Positions 33,458 through 43,215 of a DNA stretch of 64,000 nt are shown one piece after another. The position numbers were made by a program, and so were the translations under genes. The number at the start of each line of letters is the position of its first letter. Within the stretch, counting starts at the first letter, position 1. Origin of the DNA: Galdieria partita (taxonomy: Eukaryota; Rhodophyta; Bangiophyceae; Galdieriales; Galdieriaceae); NCBI GenBank assembly GCA_025991245.1, contig BQMJ01000072.1:62001-126000 (forward strand), in the 5' to 3' direction. The notes under the pieces are model-generated. The model was not told the origin of the DNA. It made no database searches and saw nothing but the letters and a program-made list of their open reading frames with translations.

Positions 33458-33978
33458 ATGGTGGTACGTTTGAAATAGAGTTGCTTTGTACTATATAAAC
33501 TGTTGAAAAGTTACCCTTGTCGTTGTTAAAAGCGGCACAAGGTCAACCAGTGGTTGGTTCTGTTCTAGAGTTTTCGTTTCATCTTACTTTCTCAAGTTGG
33601 TTGAACTGAAGAGTGGTGACACTTACAATGGTCACTTGGTGAATATTGACTCGTGGATGAACTTAAACTTGAGAGACGTAGTATGGACTTCACGTGAAGG
33701 TGACCGCTTTTGGAAGATTGCCGAAATTTATGTTCGAGGAAATACTGTCAAGTAGGTGTGTTTCGTCAACAACTTTATCTCTTCTTGACTAGGAAAAAAG
33801 ATATTTAAGAGTTCCGGAAGAAATTGTAGATACCTTGGCTGATCAACAAGGTCATACTACTGATAAATCCACCTCGTTTCCCAAAAACAGGAGAACGGGT
33901 GCAAGAGGTAAACAGTTTCTTCTAAAGAAGAGTCGCTAAACTCTTCTATCTATAGGAAAAAGACGGTGGGGGTCATAA
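33458..33978 (+). CDS. LSM4: U6 snRNA-associated Sm-like protein LSm4
   Basis: Five small exons (33458-33463, 33511-33552, 33597-33751, 33801-33907, 33956-33978) encode 110 residues; the first holds only two codons. The protein reads [20 protein letters not shown], then [20 protein letters not shown] and [19 protein letters not shown], the two Sm motifs of LSm4 nearly residue for residue. LSm4 belongs to the LSm2-8 ring on U6 snRNA and to the cytosolic LSm1-7 decapping ring. The C-terminal Arg/Gly tail of other species is reduced to a few residues ([13 protein letters not shown]). The gene follows thiolase by 41 bp on the same strand. Confidence 0.93.
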
Positions 33979-34044
33979 CTCGTTCGTTGACCAGTCAAGC
34001 CTTTCTTTTATGAAAATAAATAAATGATAGGTACAACATTCCTT

Positions 34045-34878
34045 TCACTTGAGTGGTTGTAAACCGAGTTCTTTACGAAGTCGATTCCACTCCGCTAATG
34101 ACTTATCTCCTTCCATAATCTCTTCCGATTTGTGTTGTATTTCTTCCTCCATAAGTTTACGACCCTTGGTGCGGTTACTCGCTTGAACCAGCAAGTCTCG
34201 AAAACGTAGAGATTGGTAAACTTTCGACTCTGGTTGCCGATCACTTTCACGTTGTTTTACTTCAGAATATAACTTTTTCTTCTCAGTGAAAGGGCCTGTT
34301 TCTTGTAGTTCTTCTTCCAATTCTTGTTCCAGTTTACTCTTCCTGGGCCCAAGCAGTCTATCTTCCATAAGGACATTTCGATTGGGTAATCGAGGCAACT
34401 TTATATCACATACGTCTTCTTTTAAAAGCAACTCATCAACCCATTCGTCCACGTGAATGAGGTCGTAATTATTCTCTCTCCTTATTCGAAGTTTTCTAAA
34501 GTCTTCATAGAGTGGTTCCAACCAACGGTATACATCCACTCCGTTTCCCACAAGTCTCCAATAGAAAGCAGCCAAAGCTGTCAAATATTTGAATTTCTTT
34601 TGTTGCAAGTACTGATAAATAATTTCTTTGTCAGGGCTTAGTTGTAAAAGTTTCAAAATGAGACAAATGAAGGGCGTGGGTTTCTTCAGTGGGCCATACA
34701 GACCACCCACATAAGTCAGTTCTACAGCCTTATCTACCACTGTTTCTGCAGTCAAACCAAAACATTCTGCCTTCCAATACGCACATTGGTATATTTTTTC
34801 TCTTGTTATTTTATCTATCAAGAACTGTGGGTCGAAACCGTGTGAGTGAATAGCCAAAGGATCCGTACGATTTGCCAT
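34045..34878 (-). CDS. PRP38: Pre-mRNA-splicing factor PRP38
   Basis: Single exon, 277 residues. MANRTDPLAIHSHGFDPQFL, YWKAECFGLTAETVVDKAVEL, FICLILKLLQLSPDKEI and YRWLEPLYEDFRKLR match the conserved N-terminal PRP38 domain. The C-terminal 100 residues are charged and coiled-coil-like (EQELEEELQETG). PRP38 is a tri-snRNP-associated factor needed for spliceosome activation. Its 3' end lies 66 bp from LSM4, another U6-related factor, and its 5' end lies 137 bp from the divergent RPL3 start. Confidence 0.94.
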   Translation of the reverse strand: MANRTDPLAIHSHGFDPQFLIDKITREKIYQCAYWKAECFGLTAETVVDKAVELTYVGGLYGPLKKPTPFICLILKLLQLSPDKEIIYQYLQQKKFKYLTALAAFYWRLVGNGVDVYRWLEPLYEDFRKLRIRRENNYDLIHVDEWVDELLLKEDVCDIKLPRLPNRNVLMEDRLLGPRKSKLEQELEEELQETGPFTEKKKLYSEVKQRESDRQPESKVYQSLRFRDLLVQASNRTKGRKLMEEEIQHKSEEIMEGDKSLAEWNRLRKELGLQPLK

Positions 34879-35015
34879 CCACTTGGCGTCAATTCTTCTC
34901 TCGGTGCTTATTGCGGCATTCGTCGTCGTCGATTGAAAAGAGTGCGTAGTGTTCTATTATCGAGGTAAGAGCACAAGGAAAGTTGAGAGTATAGTATTCT
35001 AATACAAGGTAGTTG

Positions 35016-36238
35016 ATGTCGCATAGAAAGTTTGAGAGACCGAGACACGGATCTTTGGGATTCCTTCCCAAGAAGAGAGCGAAGAGACAACGTGGACGGA
35101 TAAAGGCATTTCCAAAAGATGACTCGTCGAAGCCTTGCCATTTGACCGCGTTTCTGAGTTATAAAGCTGGGATGACTCACGTTGTTCGCGATGTAGATAA
35201 GCCTGGAAGCAAACTTCACAAGAAGGAAGTAGTTGAGGCCGTGACTATTCTTGAAGCACCTCCTATGGTCGTCGTCGGTATCGTTGGATATATTGAAACT
35301 CCAAGAGGACTTCGATCCTTGAAGACAGTATGGGCAGAACACTTGAGCGATGAGTGCAAACGTCGTTTCTATAAGAATTGGTATAAGAGCAAAAAGAAGG
35401 CTTTCACTAAATACGCAAAGATCAAATATCAGCAAGGTGGAGAGGGTATCAAGAGAGATTTGGAAAAGATGAAAAAGTACTGCTCTGTTATTCGTGTACT
35501 CGTCCATACTCAAATGAGAAAATTGAATATCGGACAAAAGAAAGCACATATTGCAGAAATTCAAGTGAATGGTGAGTAGAAAGAGACATCTTCGACAAGG
35601 GAAAGTTTTTGATAGTTTATATTCTAGGTGGAACGGTGGCAGAAAAAGTGGACTTTGCCACAGGATTGTTTGAAAAGACTGTCTCCGTGGACCAAGTCTT
35701 TGCCAAAGACGAAATGATTGATGCTATTGGAGTTACAAAGGGCAAAGGTTTCGAAGAAGTTATTCATCGTTGGGGAGTTACGAGACTTCCTAGAAAGACG
35801 CATCGTGGTTTGCGCAAAGTTGCATGTATTGGTGCTTGGCATCCTGCACGAATTCAGTTTTCAGTTCCTCGAGCTGGTCAAAATGGATATCATCATCGAA
35901 CTCAGATGAACCTTAAAATATATCGCATAGCAAAGGGAAACAACACGAAAAGTGGTAGTACTGAGTTTGATTTGACTGAAAAGACGATTACTCCAATAGG
36001 AGGATTCCCTCATTATGGGATAGTCAACGAAGACTTTCTGATGGTTAGAGGCTCAGTTTTAGGACCGAGAAAGCGTGTTATTACTTTGCGCAAGTCTTTG
36101 TATACACATACTACTCGATATGCTCAAGAGGAAATTAATCTCAAGTTTATCGATACTGCAAGCAAGTTTGGACATGGACGTTTCCAAACTCATCAAGAGA
36201 AGCAGCGCTTTTTAGGTAGTTTGAAACCTCGTGTATGA
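35016..36238 (+). CDS. RPL3: 60S ribosomal protein L3 (uL3)
   Basis: Two exons (35016-35571, 35628-36238) encode 388 residues, the normal length of eukaryotic uL3. [65 protein letters not shown] (quoted in parts), with [17 protein letters not shown] and [13 protein letters not shown], are diagnostic. The His in the GAWHPARI segment is the residue methylated in other eukaryotes. The protein shapes the peptidyl-transferase centre entrance. It is divergent to PRP38, with a 137-bp shared promoter. Confidence 0.96.
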
Positions 36239-36301
36239 CGTAAAGAAGAAAGATTGTTCAATTTTGACAAGTTTCACAAGTGTTTCTATTGATTTACTAG
36301 T

Positions 36302-36405
36302 AACAGTAGCCGATTCAGCTACTGTTCAGAAGGAACACAGCAAAACAAACAAACAGAAACAAACACAAGGAGCCGACTGCTGAAGCATGTTTCCTGACTC
36401 CTTGT
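36302..36405. other. Two perfect hairpins between convergent genes
   Basis: The first is a 9-bp inverted repeat (36302-36310 with 36318-36326, loop 7 nt). The second is an 8-bp inverted repeat (36365-36372 with 36398-36405, loop 25 nt). Both lie in the 217 bp between the RPL3 stop and the end of the facing gene. Confidence 0.6.
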
Positions 36406-36455
36406 TAGAACAAACATACTACACAACACAACCCTGCAAACAACTCGTTCTCTTA

Positions 36456-36806
36456 TTATGCGTGTTCATGTTCAATTACTTTATCCAAATACTTCTGCAG
36501 AAAGAGGTTTCCTACTAGAGAAGCATATTCTCTAGCGACTTCCAAAGATAAAAACATTTTCTTCTCCGTAGAAGTCATATAATAGAAATAATCTTTGTTC
36601 TCCTCGTAATAGTTTCTAAAGAATTTCGGGTCATGCAGCTTTGACTTTTCCTTGAGACTTTCTTTCAACATGAGTGCTCTGAGGTCGTCTGCGTCCACCA
36701 TAGTAACCAAGCTGCCTTCGACGTCCAGACGAATACCGCTCAACCGAAGTGCATAGCCGTCTGCTGATAATTTTATCCCTTTATTCTGTTCCTTTTGACT
36801 GGGCAT
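36456..36806 (-). CDS. Small hypothetical protein, start uncertain
   Basis: I do not recognise this protein. From the first in-frame ATG (36806) it has 116 residues, is charged and mostly helical (MTSTEKKMFLSLEVAREYAS near the C-terminus). The same frame stays open upstream through 36806-37000 without an ATG and there encodes a Trp- and Cys-containing stretch (RTYWKLKWACSSCAQPSHC) that looks like a real domain, possibly a small zinc knuckle. A 5' exon inside or beyond the neighbouring gene is therefore likely, but I could not find a donor in the right phase. The upstream gene on the same strand ends at 36952, within this open stretch. Confidence 0.45.
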   Translation of the reverse strand: MPSQKEQNKGIKLSADGYALRLSGIRLDVEGSLVTMVDADDLRALMLKESLKEKSKLHDPKFFRNYYEENKDYFYYMTSTEKKMFLSLEVAREYASLVGNLFLQKYLDKVIEHEHA

Positions 36807-36951
36807 GCTGTAACAACCAGTGCGGATACCTGACAATTTACAATGGGATGGCTGTGCACATGACGAACAAGCCCATTTGAGCTTCCAGTAAGTTCGGATC
36901 GATGCATCTTTGTGGTCGGCTTCTGGAGAAAATTCTTCCCAAGGACGGCGA

Positions 36952-37386
36952 TCATGAAGGTGCGTTAGGAAGTTCAGTCTTGAAACGCAATCGTTTATTA
37001 TTAGTGTTCATCATTTTCTCTACAACTGTGTAGAACGCTTCTGATAGAGAAAATGTGAATGTGTCCATATATTCAAGATACTTCCCTACCTTATTGCGTT
37101 CCATACAAAGCCTCAGCTCCTGTTCAAGACTAGAGCAGTCGTCTTGACCACTTGTCATACATTGCCAAAGAGGAAGACAGTCACACTCTTTCGAAGGTTC
37201 TTCTTCTCGAAGCACTTGCTTGCTTGTTTGAGTAACGGGCGCACTTGTTGAGAATGAAAAGATTTTCCCAATCTTCCTATTTTCTTCTGGTAGTTTGCTA
37301 TGTTGCAAATGGTAGAGGGCAACAACTGCACCCAAAGATATGATTCCTGAAGGATAAACCAAGAGTTTATGTAAAGACGGAGCCAT
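36952..37386 (-). CDS. Small membrane-anchored Cys-rich protein, possibly CHCH-like
   Basis: Single open frame, 144 residues. A hydrophobic segment lies at about residues 12-27 (SGIISLGAVVALYHL). A cysteine-rich block lies at about residues 67-92 (ECDCLPLWQCMTSGQDDC then LRLCMERN), with one CX9C and one CX7C spacing, reminiscent of mitochondrial intermembrane-space CHCH proteins. A possible intron with GTAGGG and TTTCAAG ends near 37000-37090 would shorten the C-terminus. Function unknown; mitochondrial location is a guess from the spacing. Confidence 0.45.
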   Translation of the reverse strand: MAPSLHKLLVYPSGIISLGAVVALYHLQHSKLPEENRKIGKIFSFSTSAPVTQTSKQVLREEEPSKECDCLPLWQCMTSGQDDCSSLEQELRLCMERNKVGKYLEYMDTFTFSLSEAFYTVVEKMMNTNNKRLRFKTELPNAPS

Positions 37387-38239
37387 ACAGTCGGCTGCCT
37401 TTCAAAAGAGAGAAACCACAACAATTACCCAATCAACTCTTGGGAATGTTTGTTCTGAATATTTGAACAAGTGTTGTTATCATTCGTTGTAGCAACTGGA
37501 TGACAATGTTTCAACTGTCAATATCAAAACATTGGAAAAAGGATAGTTTGAAAACATATACCTATAAGTGGTGTGTAATTTGGAGAAAATATAATTGTTT
37601 TGGTTTGTTCCTATTTTGTGCTTTCATCCGTTTGAATATATTCTCTAAAGCTTATGGTTATCCTTCACAATATCCAATACAGGAATAACAAAATAAAAAA
37701 GACAATGATAACCACTGTGAGAAAGTATAAAGAAACATCAAAATAGAATGCTCTCCAATTACCAAAACTGATAAGATTTCTACCAATTATCTCTCAGCAA
37801 AAAAGAAATGTATAAAGAATAAACGAAATCCAGCTATGAACAATACAAACTTGATGTATTCGAAGCGATCAACTTCCTAGACATGGACTTGGAGCATTTC
37901 AACTGCTCAAAAATCCGAATTTTCCACAACGACTTCTCTTTATGTAAAATTCCAGTTGATGTTGTGAACTTTTGCATCTCTCTCGAACAAATGGAAAATA
38001 TATGGCATTATCTACTAGGTTAGACGACTGCATGTGTTATAACAGAATGTTCCTTGCAAGAGAATTTTGGCTATCTGCAAACTTTTTTAGATTTTAATAA
38101 ACAAAAGAAAGAACCTTTGGAAGATAGCTGAATTTTGAATTTTTGTTCCTGTGCATTTCTTTCTAATCGACCGTTTGGATAAAATTCTTCATGACCAAAT
38201 GGTATTGTCCACTATGAATCGGCTGTAGTTGAATGAGCT
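37387..38239. other. Gene-free AT-rich stretch before the SufE-MnmA gene
   Basis: About 850 bp between two divergent genes. A 62-codon open frame at 37500 has no recognisable features. No RNA gene or repeat family was recognised. Confidence 0.5.
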
Positions 38240-40362
38240 ATGTTCGTAAACTCAAGTTTGTTTCGTGTGCAGAGTTTTTTTCGAGGAAGAAATATTGTGC
38301 AACGCTGTAACTATACTATTACAGACCACCTAAGAAAGAAACACGTTGATAAGCTACCGTCTACAGACTTGAGAAAATGCAACTTTTGTCGAAGCAGACT
38401 AGTGTCAAAAAGTTCTTCCCAACTTCGCATAATGGTCGCTTCTTTACCCAAAAAGTTGGACAATCTTTGTCGAGAACTTTATCAAAGTCCTGATAAGAGT
38501 TCAAAGCTTTGGAAGTTAATAGAGTGGGGAAATCGTATAACTGAAACTCTACCAATGGAAGAAAGAGTTCCGAAATACCAAGTGGCAGGCTGTATTTCAG
38601 TTGTTTACATCAAAGTCACTTTGGTAGACAAGAAAGTGTTCCTTAAAGGCTTCGCAGACTCCAAAGTTGTAAAAGGTTTATTATTTTTGTTAGTCTTTGG
38701 TCTGCAAGAAGCAACTGTCGAACAGGTAAATATACTCTCTTCAGAATCCATCGTGGAAAGGGCTGGTTTAGAAACTATTCTGTCTTCTTCACGCATGGGA
38801 GGAATCAAGAGTATGCTTCGATCTATTCAACAACAGTGCAATATGTTACAGAAACCAGAAAAAGTTATGCCTTGTTTTGATTTTCGTTGTTACCCTGTTG
38901 ATTCAGAGAAAGTAAGTGTTCAGAGAAATAGAAAGATGTAAGACCGATTCAAGCATTAGGATATGGTCGCAGTATTGTTATCTGGAGGAGTAGACTCCTC
39001 AATAGCTCTGAGTAGATTGCTGGAAGAAGGATACCGCGTGAAGCCTTTTTATCTTCGCATTTGGTTAGAAGATGAATTGTCGCACTTAGGAAAGTGTCCT
39101 TGGGAAGAAGATTTATTTTATGCCAATTCTGTTTGTGAACACTTTGGCTTGAAATTGGAACAAGTGACGTTGCAGAAGGAATACTGGGAACAGGTATGAA
39201 TAGAGAATGTTTACGTTTTGGTTTTCAAAGGTTTGCAAAGGTTGTAGAATATACTATCTCAGAAGCTCGTGCTGGTCGTACACCTAACCCAGATGTTATG
39301 TGTAATAGTCGGATAAAATATGGAGTTTTTTTGGATTCGATAGGGAAGACTTTTGAAAAGATTGCGTCAGGTGACTCCGATTATTATTTATGAACCAAAC
39401 ATGAGCACTGAATAAGATGAAAAGGACACTATGCTCGTATTCGCAAGGACCCATCAACTGGTCTATTTCAACTTATGGTTTCTGCAGACTTGCATAAAGA
39501 TCAAACATACTTTCTCGCGCATCTTGTTCAGAGACAACTTTCAAAGGTTGTATTTCCAATCGGTCATTGGACCAAAGAACAAGTAAGAGCAAAAGCAAAT
39601 GAGCTGAATTTGGCAACCCAATCTCGGAAGGACTCTCAAGGAATTTGCTTCCTGGGACAAATCAAGGTATTTATGGTCTCTAAAAAACGTGAAGATTAAC
39701 TGAAGAAAACTAAACAAGTTCAATGAATTCCTTCGCTATCATTTGGGTTCGCGACCTGGAAAACTTGTAGAATCAGAAACGGTATTATTAGCTATTCATC
39801 CTTTGATAATCATTCGAGAAATTGGGCTCAATGGAATATTTCAGGGACAAGTTGTAGGCGAACATTGCGGTTATTGGTTTTATACTCCAGGACAGAGGAA
39901 GGGCTTGCATTTACCAAACGGTCCCTGGTATGTCGTCACAAAAGATGTTGAATCGAACACTGTTTTTGTCAGCCGTAACTATGAATCACCGGATAAGCAA
40001 AGAAATTGCTTCATGGTTGAGAATGTTCATTGGCACATTCCACTGACACAATGTATGAACGAAACGCTAGCTGTACAGGTATGGTTTCGACTATTGAATA
40101 ACTAAAAGATATCAACTGTGGCCAGGTGAAGCTGAGACACGGAAGTTTCTTTCATCAAGGCTTCATAATGGCCTTAGACGATGGAACTAGAGCAAAGGTG
40201 TGGTTGAATTCTAGAGACAGTGGAATCGCACCGGGTCAATTTGCCGTATTTTATAGAGATGAAACTTACTGCATTGGAGCTGGTATTATTTCCAAAGAAC
40301 TGAGTATATCCTTGTTGCCATTTAAATCCTCTTCTTCCGAAGCAACATCTCTTTGCCGATAA
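38240..40362 (+). CDS. SufE-MnmA fusion: sulfur acceptor plus tRNA 2-thiouridylase
   Basis: Six exons (38240-38911, 38960-39193, 39241-39370, 39425-39666, 39719-40078, 40126-40362) give 624 residues with every junction in phase. Residues 1-65 look like an organelle transit peptide. A SufE domain follows (about 68-205): LPKKLDNLCRELYQSPDKS, then VPKYQVAGCISVV with the sulfur-accepting Cys, and the usual GLQEATVEQV region. After intron 1 a complete MnmA/TRMU begins: VAVLLSGGVDSS (PP-loop), TPNPDVMCNSRIKYG with the first catalytic Cys, QTYFLAHL, SQGICFLG with the second Cys, and the YWFYTPGQRKGL barrel domain. MnmA thiolates U34 of Lys, Glu and Gln tRNAs. The fusion links persulfide delivery directly to tRNA thiolation, probably in plastid or mitochondrion. 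It is split between exons only by a 48-nt intron without an in-frame ATG requirement, though a separate MnmA start at 38963 is possible. Confidence 0.85.
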
Positions 40363-40368
40363 GAAACT

Positions 40369-41166
40369 TCAGCTTGGAAGATATGTATGAAAAGAGGCAC
40401 AGTCTGTGTAGACTTTGGCAAATTTTTGGCCATCTTCAGTGAGAGGTTCTCCAAAGCACAGCTGACTTCTCGAATAGAGAAAGCCAGTAATAAAAGTCAT
40501 ACGAATAGTTTCGAGTAGTTTGGTTGCAACTTGTCTCCTTCGGAAGGGCCGTGCTACCCAAATACGACGAACACCGCATCCCATATTACCAGATTGGTTG
40601 AATTCTAAACAAACAGGTTCAACTAGCACTATGCCTACTGCGTTGCAAGACTGTTTGGAAATATATACATATATTTGAATCTTGTTATTCTGTAGATAAG
40701 TACTATCTTTTCCAAGTTCCTCCTCCGAAAGTAGGAGCAATAAATTGACTTGTTTGCCAAAACTGCTCGTGTTTATGCAATCATTCAAATATTCCCGCCA
40801 AACCATGCCATCCTCATACTCTTTGATATATGAAACGGAGCTGTCTTTGACTGGCCATTGAACCTTATGATAGTACCGTTCTTCGTGCACCTTTTTGTGG
40901 AGTCTCTCATCTACTTCATCTCCTTTTGTATAAAAGAAACCACATTGGCGGCATTGTGTTGCTTTGCTACCACCCTTCTGGCCCAAGTCCAAATACAACT
41001 GGTTGTGTGAAGAACACCTTTGTTTTTTAGCTTTCTTGATAGGAGGCATAATTTTACAAGGTTTTTGTTTCCACCACTTCTCAACCTGCGTACAAGGTAC
41101 TTCATCGTCAAAGTTGATGGCCAAGGGTGTCTTGTTCCGTTTACCAAATGTTCGACTATTCATCAT
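40369..41166 (-). CDS. ECO1: Cohesin acetyltransferase ESCO/ECO1
   Basis: Single exon, 265 residues. A C2H2 zinc finger (about residues 72-95: TQCRQCGFFYTKGDEVDERLH then KVHE) is followed by the acetyltransferase fold with CGVRRIWVARPFRRRQVATK and FGEPLTEDGQKFAKVY, the family signature. ECO1 acetylates SMC3 during S phase to lock sister-chromatid cohesion. The N-terminus is short and basic, and I see no clear PCNA-binding motif. The 3' end lies only 6 bp from the end of the SufE-MnmA gene. Confidence 0.93.
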   Translation of the reverse strand: MMNSRTFGKRNKTPLAINFDDEVPCTQVEKWWKQKPCKIMPPIKKAKKQRCSSHNQLYLDLGQKGGSKATQCRQCGFFYTKGDEVDERLHKKVHEERYYHKVQWPVKDSSVSYIKEYEDGMVWREYLNDCINTSSFGKQVNLLLLLSEEELGKDSTYLQNNKIQIYVYISKQSCNAVGIVLVEPVCLEFNQSGNMGCGVRRIWVARPFRRRQVATKLLETIRMTFITGFLYSRSQLCFGEPLTEDGQKFAKVYTDCASFHTYLPS

Positions 41167-41450
41167 CCCAAGTATTCATATCGATCCATTTTCAAATTTT
41201 GTATCGGAACAATTGTAAAACTGAGCGTCTTGTTACTAACAAATCATACTTCGGTAAATTGTAATCTGGACATCGGTTTATTGCTCTGTAGTACCTTTCC
41301 AAAAATTTTGTGAAAGAATATTTTCTTGAACATCCTTCAATTCTATCTCTACTGAATGTTGTTGAACCCAAAAGTTACAAATATCTTCAAGTTGCTCAAT
41401 TTTTGAAAAAGTAGGAGTTGATTGGATTTCTTTTTGAAGATTGTCCATCG

Positions 41451-43028
41451 ATGATTAGTAAAGGTGCGCAACAGAATGCCTTTGTATGGAAAAAAAAGGA
41501 AGAGAAGCGTCGTCAAAGGAATGAAACAGGTAGTCAGCCAGAAGAAGATGATAGGCTTCGTCAATGGGAACTAAGACAAGAGTTGGAAAAGGCCAAGAGA
41601 AGAAGGATGCTGAGAGAACAAGGCAAAGTTTTTGACAACAAGGCAAAGGAACAACTCTTAAACAGGTCTGCTCAAGAAGATAGCGAAAATTGGGAGCTTC
41701 TTGAAGAAATATTTCACGCGGAGCAAAACTTGAAAAAGCAGGAAATAAGGTTGAATGAAAGTCGACCTCAGCTTGTCGACCTTTTGGCACAAAATTTGAG
41801 GCTTGACTTGGATCCCAAGTTTGTTTTATTGAGCCCCCCTTATATATTATTGGAAAAACTTCCAGTAGAACGTTTCAAGTCGCTGAGAGAAGAACTCGAA
41901 GAAGAGAAAAGTTACGCGATTGCCTTGGCAACACAGACAGCAAAAAGCAAACGCCGAAAGAGTGCTCTTGACCTGTTGCCGTTTTCGGCGAGTGACTACT
42001 GGTCTGATATTTTGTCAGTTTTGGATTTGGTGAAATCCAGACTAGAACAACAGGCCAAGCGAGAGCAAAGTTCAAGCGGTGACAGTGACTCCCTTCAAGT
42101 CATAAACGAGGCTTGTGCTTTTCTAGAAGAGAAAACTGTTGAAGAGATGGAAGAAATGAAGTTAGCTATCCAAAAGGAGCTAAACGAGGGTACCGCAGTT
42201 GACACGGAATATTGGGAGTTTCTTCTTCAAAATATTGATGTCTTAAAGTCGAAGTTTTCTTTGCGCATAAAGCATACCCAACTCTTGCGACAGAAAGTTC
42301 ATCTTGTTGACCAAATTCTTTCCAGTAGAGAGCATCCGAATGTTGTCAGATGTGATGTGACCAGTGATTTGTCCTCTAGTCAGTTGCACAAACTGAAACA
42401 GAGTATAGAAGAGGTCATTAGGAAACTTGAAGAAAATCCGAATGATCCAACTATTCATGATATGGATGAAGTTTTTATGCCGCAGTTGAAACAACTGGAA
42501 GACGCAAACAGGTCGAGTGATTCAGTTGATAATGGAGATTTGACAAAGGAAGAAATGCTTCTTGAAAGAGAACGGGCGAAAGGACTGGAAGAAGACGAAG
42601 AAGTTTTCATGGATGAAGTAGAAGTGAAAGGGAACGCTTCTTCTAGAATGGCACCAGAGGATAAAGGCAGACCACGAAAGCCTAAGTATTTCAACAGAGT
42701 ACTTGCAGGATATGAATGGAACAAATATAATCAGACCCATTATGATCATGATAATCCACCCCCGAAGACTGTGCAAGGCTACAAGTTCAATATTTTTTAT
42801 CCCAACTTGGCCGACCCATCTAAAGCTCCAACTTATGTTATTGAGAAAACAGACAATCCTGATATTTGTATTATTCGATTTTCTGCTGGACCACCTTATC
42901 AGGATATTGCATTCAAGATCGTGAACCGTGAATGGGAACGTTCTCATAGAAAGGGTTTTAAGTGTTGTTTCGAAAGAGGTATTTTACATTTATGGTTCAA
43001 TTTTAAAAAGTATCGTTATCGTAGATAA
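41451..43028 (+). CDS. CACTIN: Cactin
   Basis: Single exon, 525 residues. The N-terminal half is charged and coiled-coil (AFVWKKKEEKRRQRNETGS at the start). The C-terminal 125 residues carry the invariant cactin domain: PRKPKYFNRVLAGYEWNKYN, NPPPKTVQGYKFNIFYPNL, AGPPYQDIAFKIVNREWE and the end HLWFNFKKYRYRR. Cactin is a spliceosome C-complex protein needed for accurate splicing and sister-chromatid cohesion. It is divergent to ECO1 with 284 bp between, and both are tied to cohesion in other organisms. Confidence 0.95.
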   Translation: MISKGAQQNAFVWKKKEEKRRQRNETGSQPEEDDRLRQWELRQELEKAKRRRMLREQGKVFDNKAKEQLLNRSAQEDSENWELLEEIFHAEQNLKKQEIRLNESRPQLVDLLAQNLRLDLDPKFVLLSPPYILLEKLPVERFKSLREELEEEKSYAIALATQTAKSKRRKSALDLLPFSASDYWSDILSVLDLVKSRLEQQAKREQSSSGDSDSLQVINEACAFLEEKTVEEMEEMKLAIQKELNEGTAVDTEYWEFLLQNIDVLKSKFSLRIKHTQLLRQKVHLVDQILSSREHPNVVRCDVTSDLSSSQLHKLKQSIEEVIRKLEENPNDPTIHDMDEVFMPQLKQLEDANRSSDSVDNGDLTKEEMLLERERAKGLEEDEEVFMDEVEVKGNASSRMAPEDKGRPRKPKYFNRVLAGYEWNKYNQTHYDHDNPPPKTVQGYKFNIFYPNLADPSKAPTYVIEKTDNPDICIIRFSAGPPYQDIAFKIVNREWERSHRKGFKCCFERGILHLWFNFKKYRYRR

Positions 43029-43215
43029 GAGATAATTGTAGTTTCTTGTTTGAAGGAACCTCTCGCGAACTTTTTCTCAGTTGTTTAGATTGTTTGTTTG
43101 CAAGAAAGTCAAGTATTTCGGATAAGAAGAAGCACATTTATCATGCGTCTGGTGTTCTCTTCTTGGTAGATTTGGGGAAACTGCAAACCCTGTAAATATC
43201 GATTCCCAGAAAGTT

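Noticed and set aside
37500-37688. 62-codon open frame in the gap before SufE-MnmA
   Set aside because: Low-complexity AT-rich coding without recognisable motifs.
42522-42947. 141-codon minus-strand frame inside cactin
   Set aside because: It is the complement of the most conserved cactin domain and has no independent signal.
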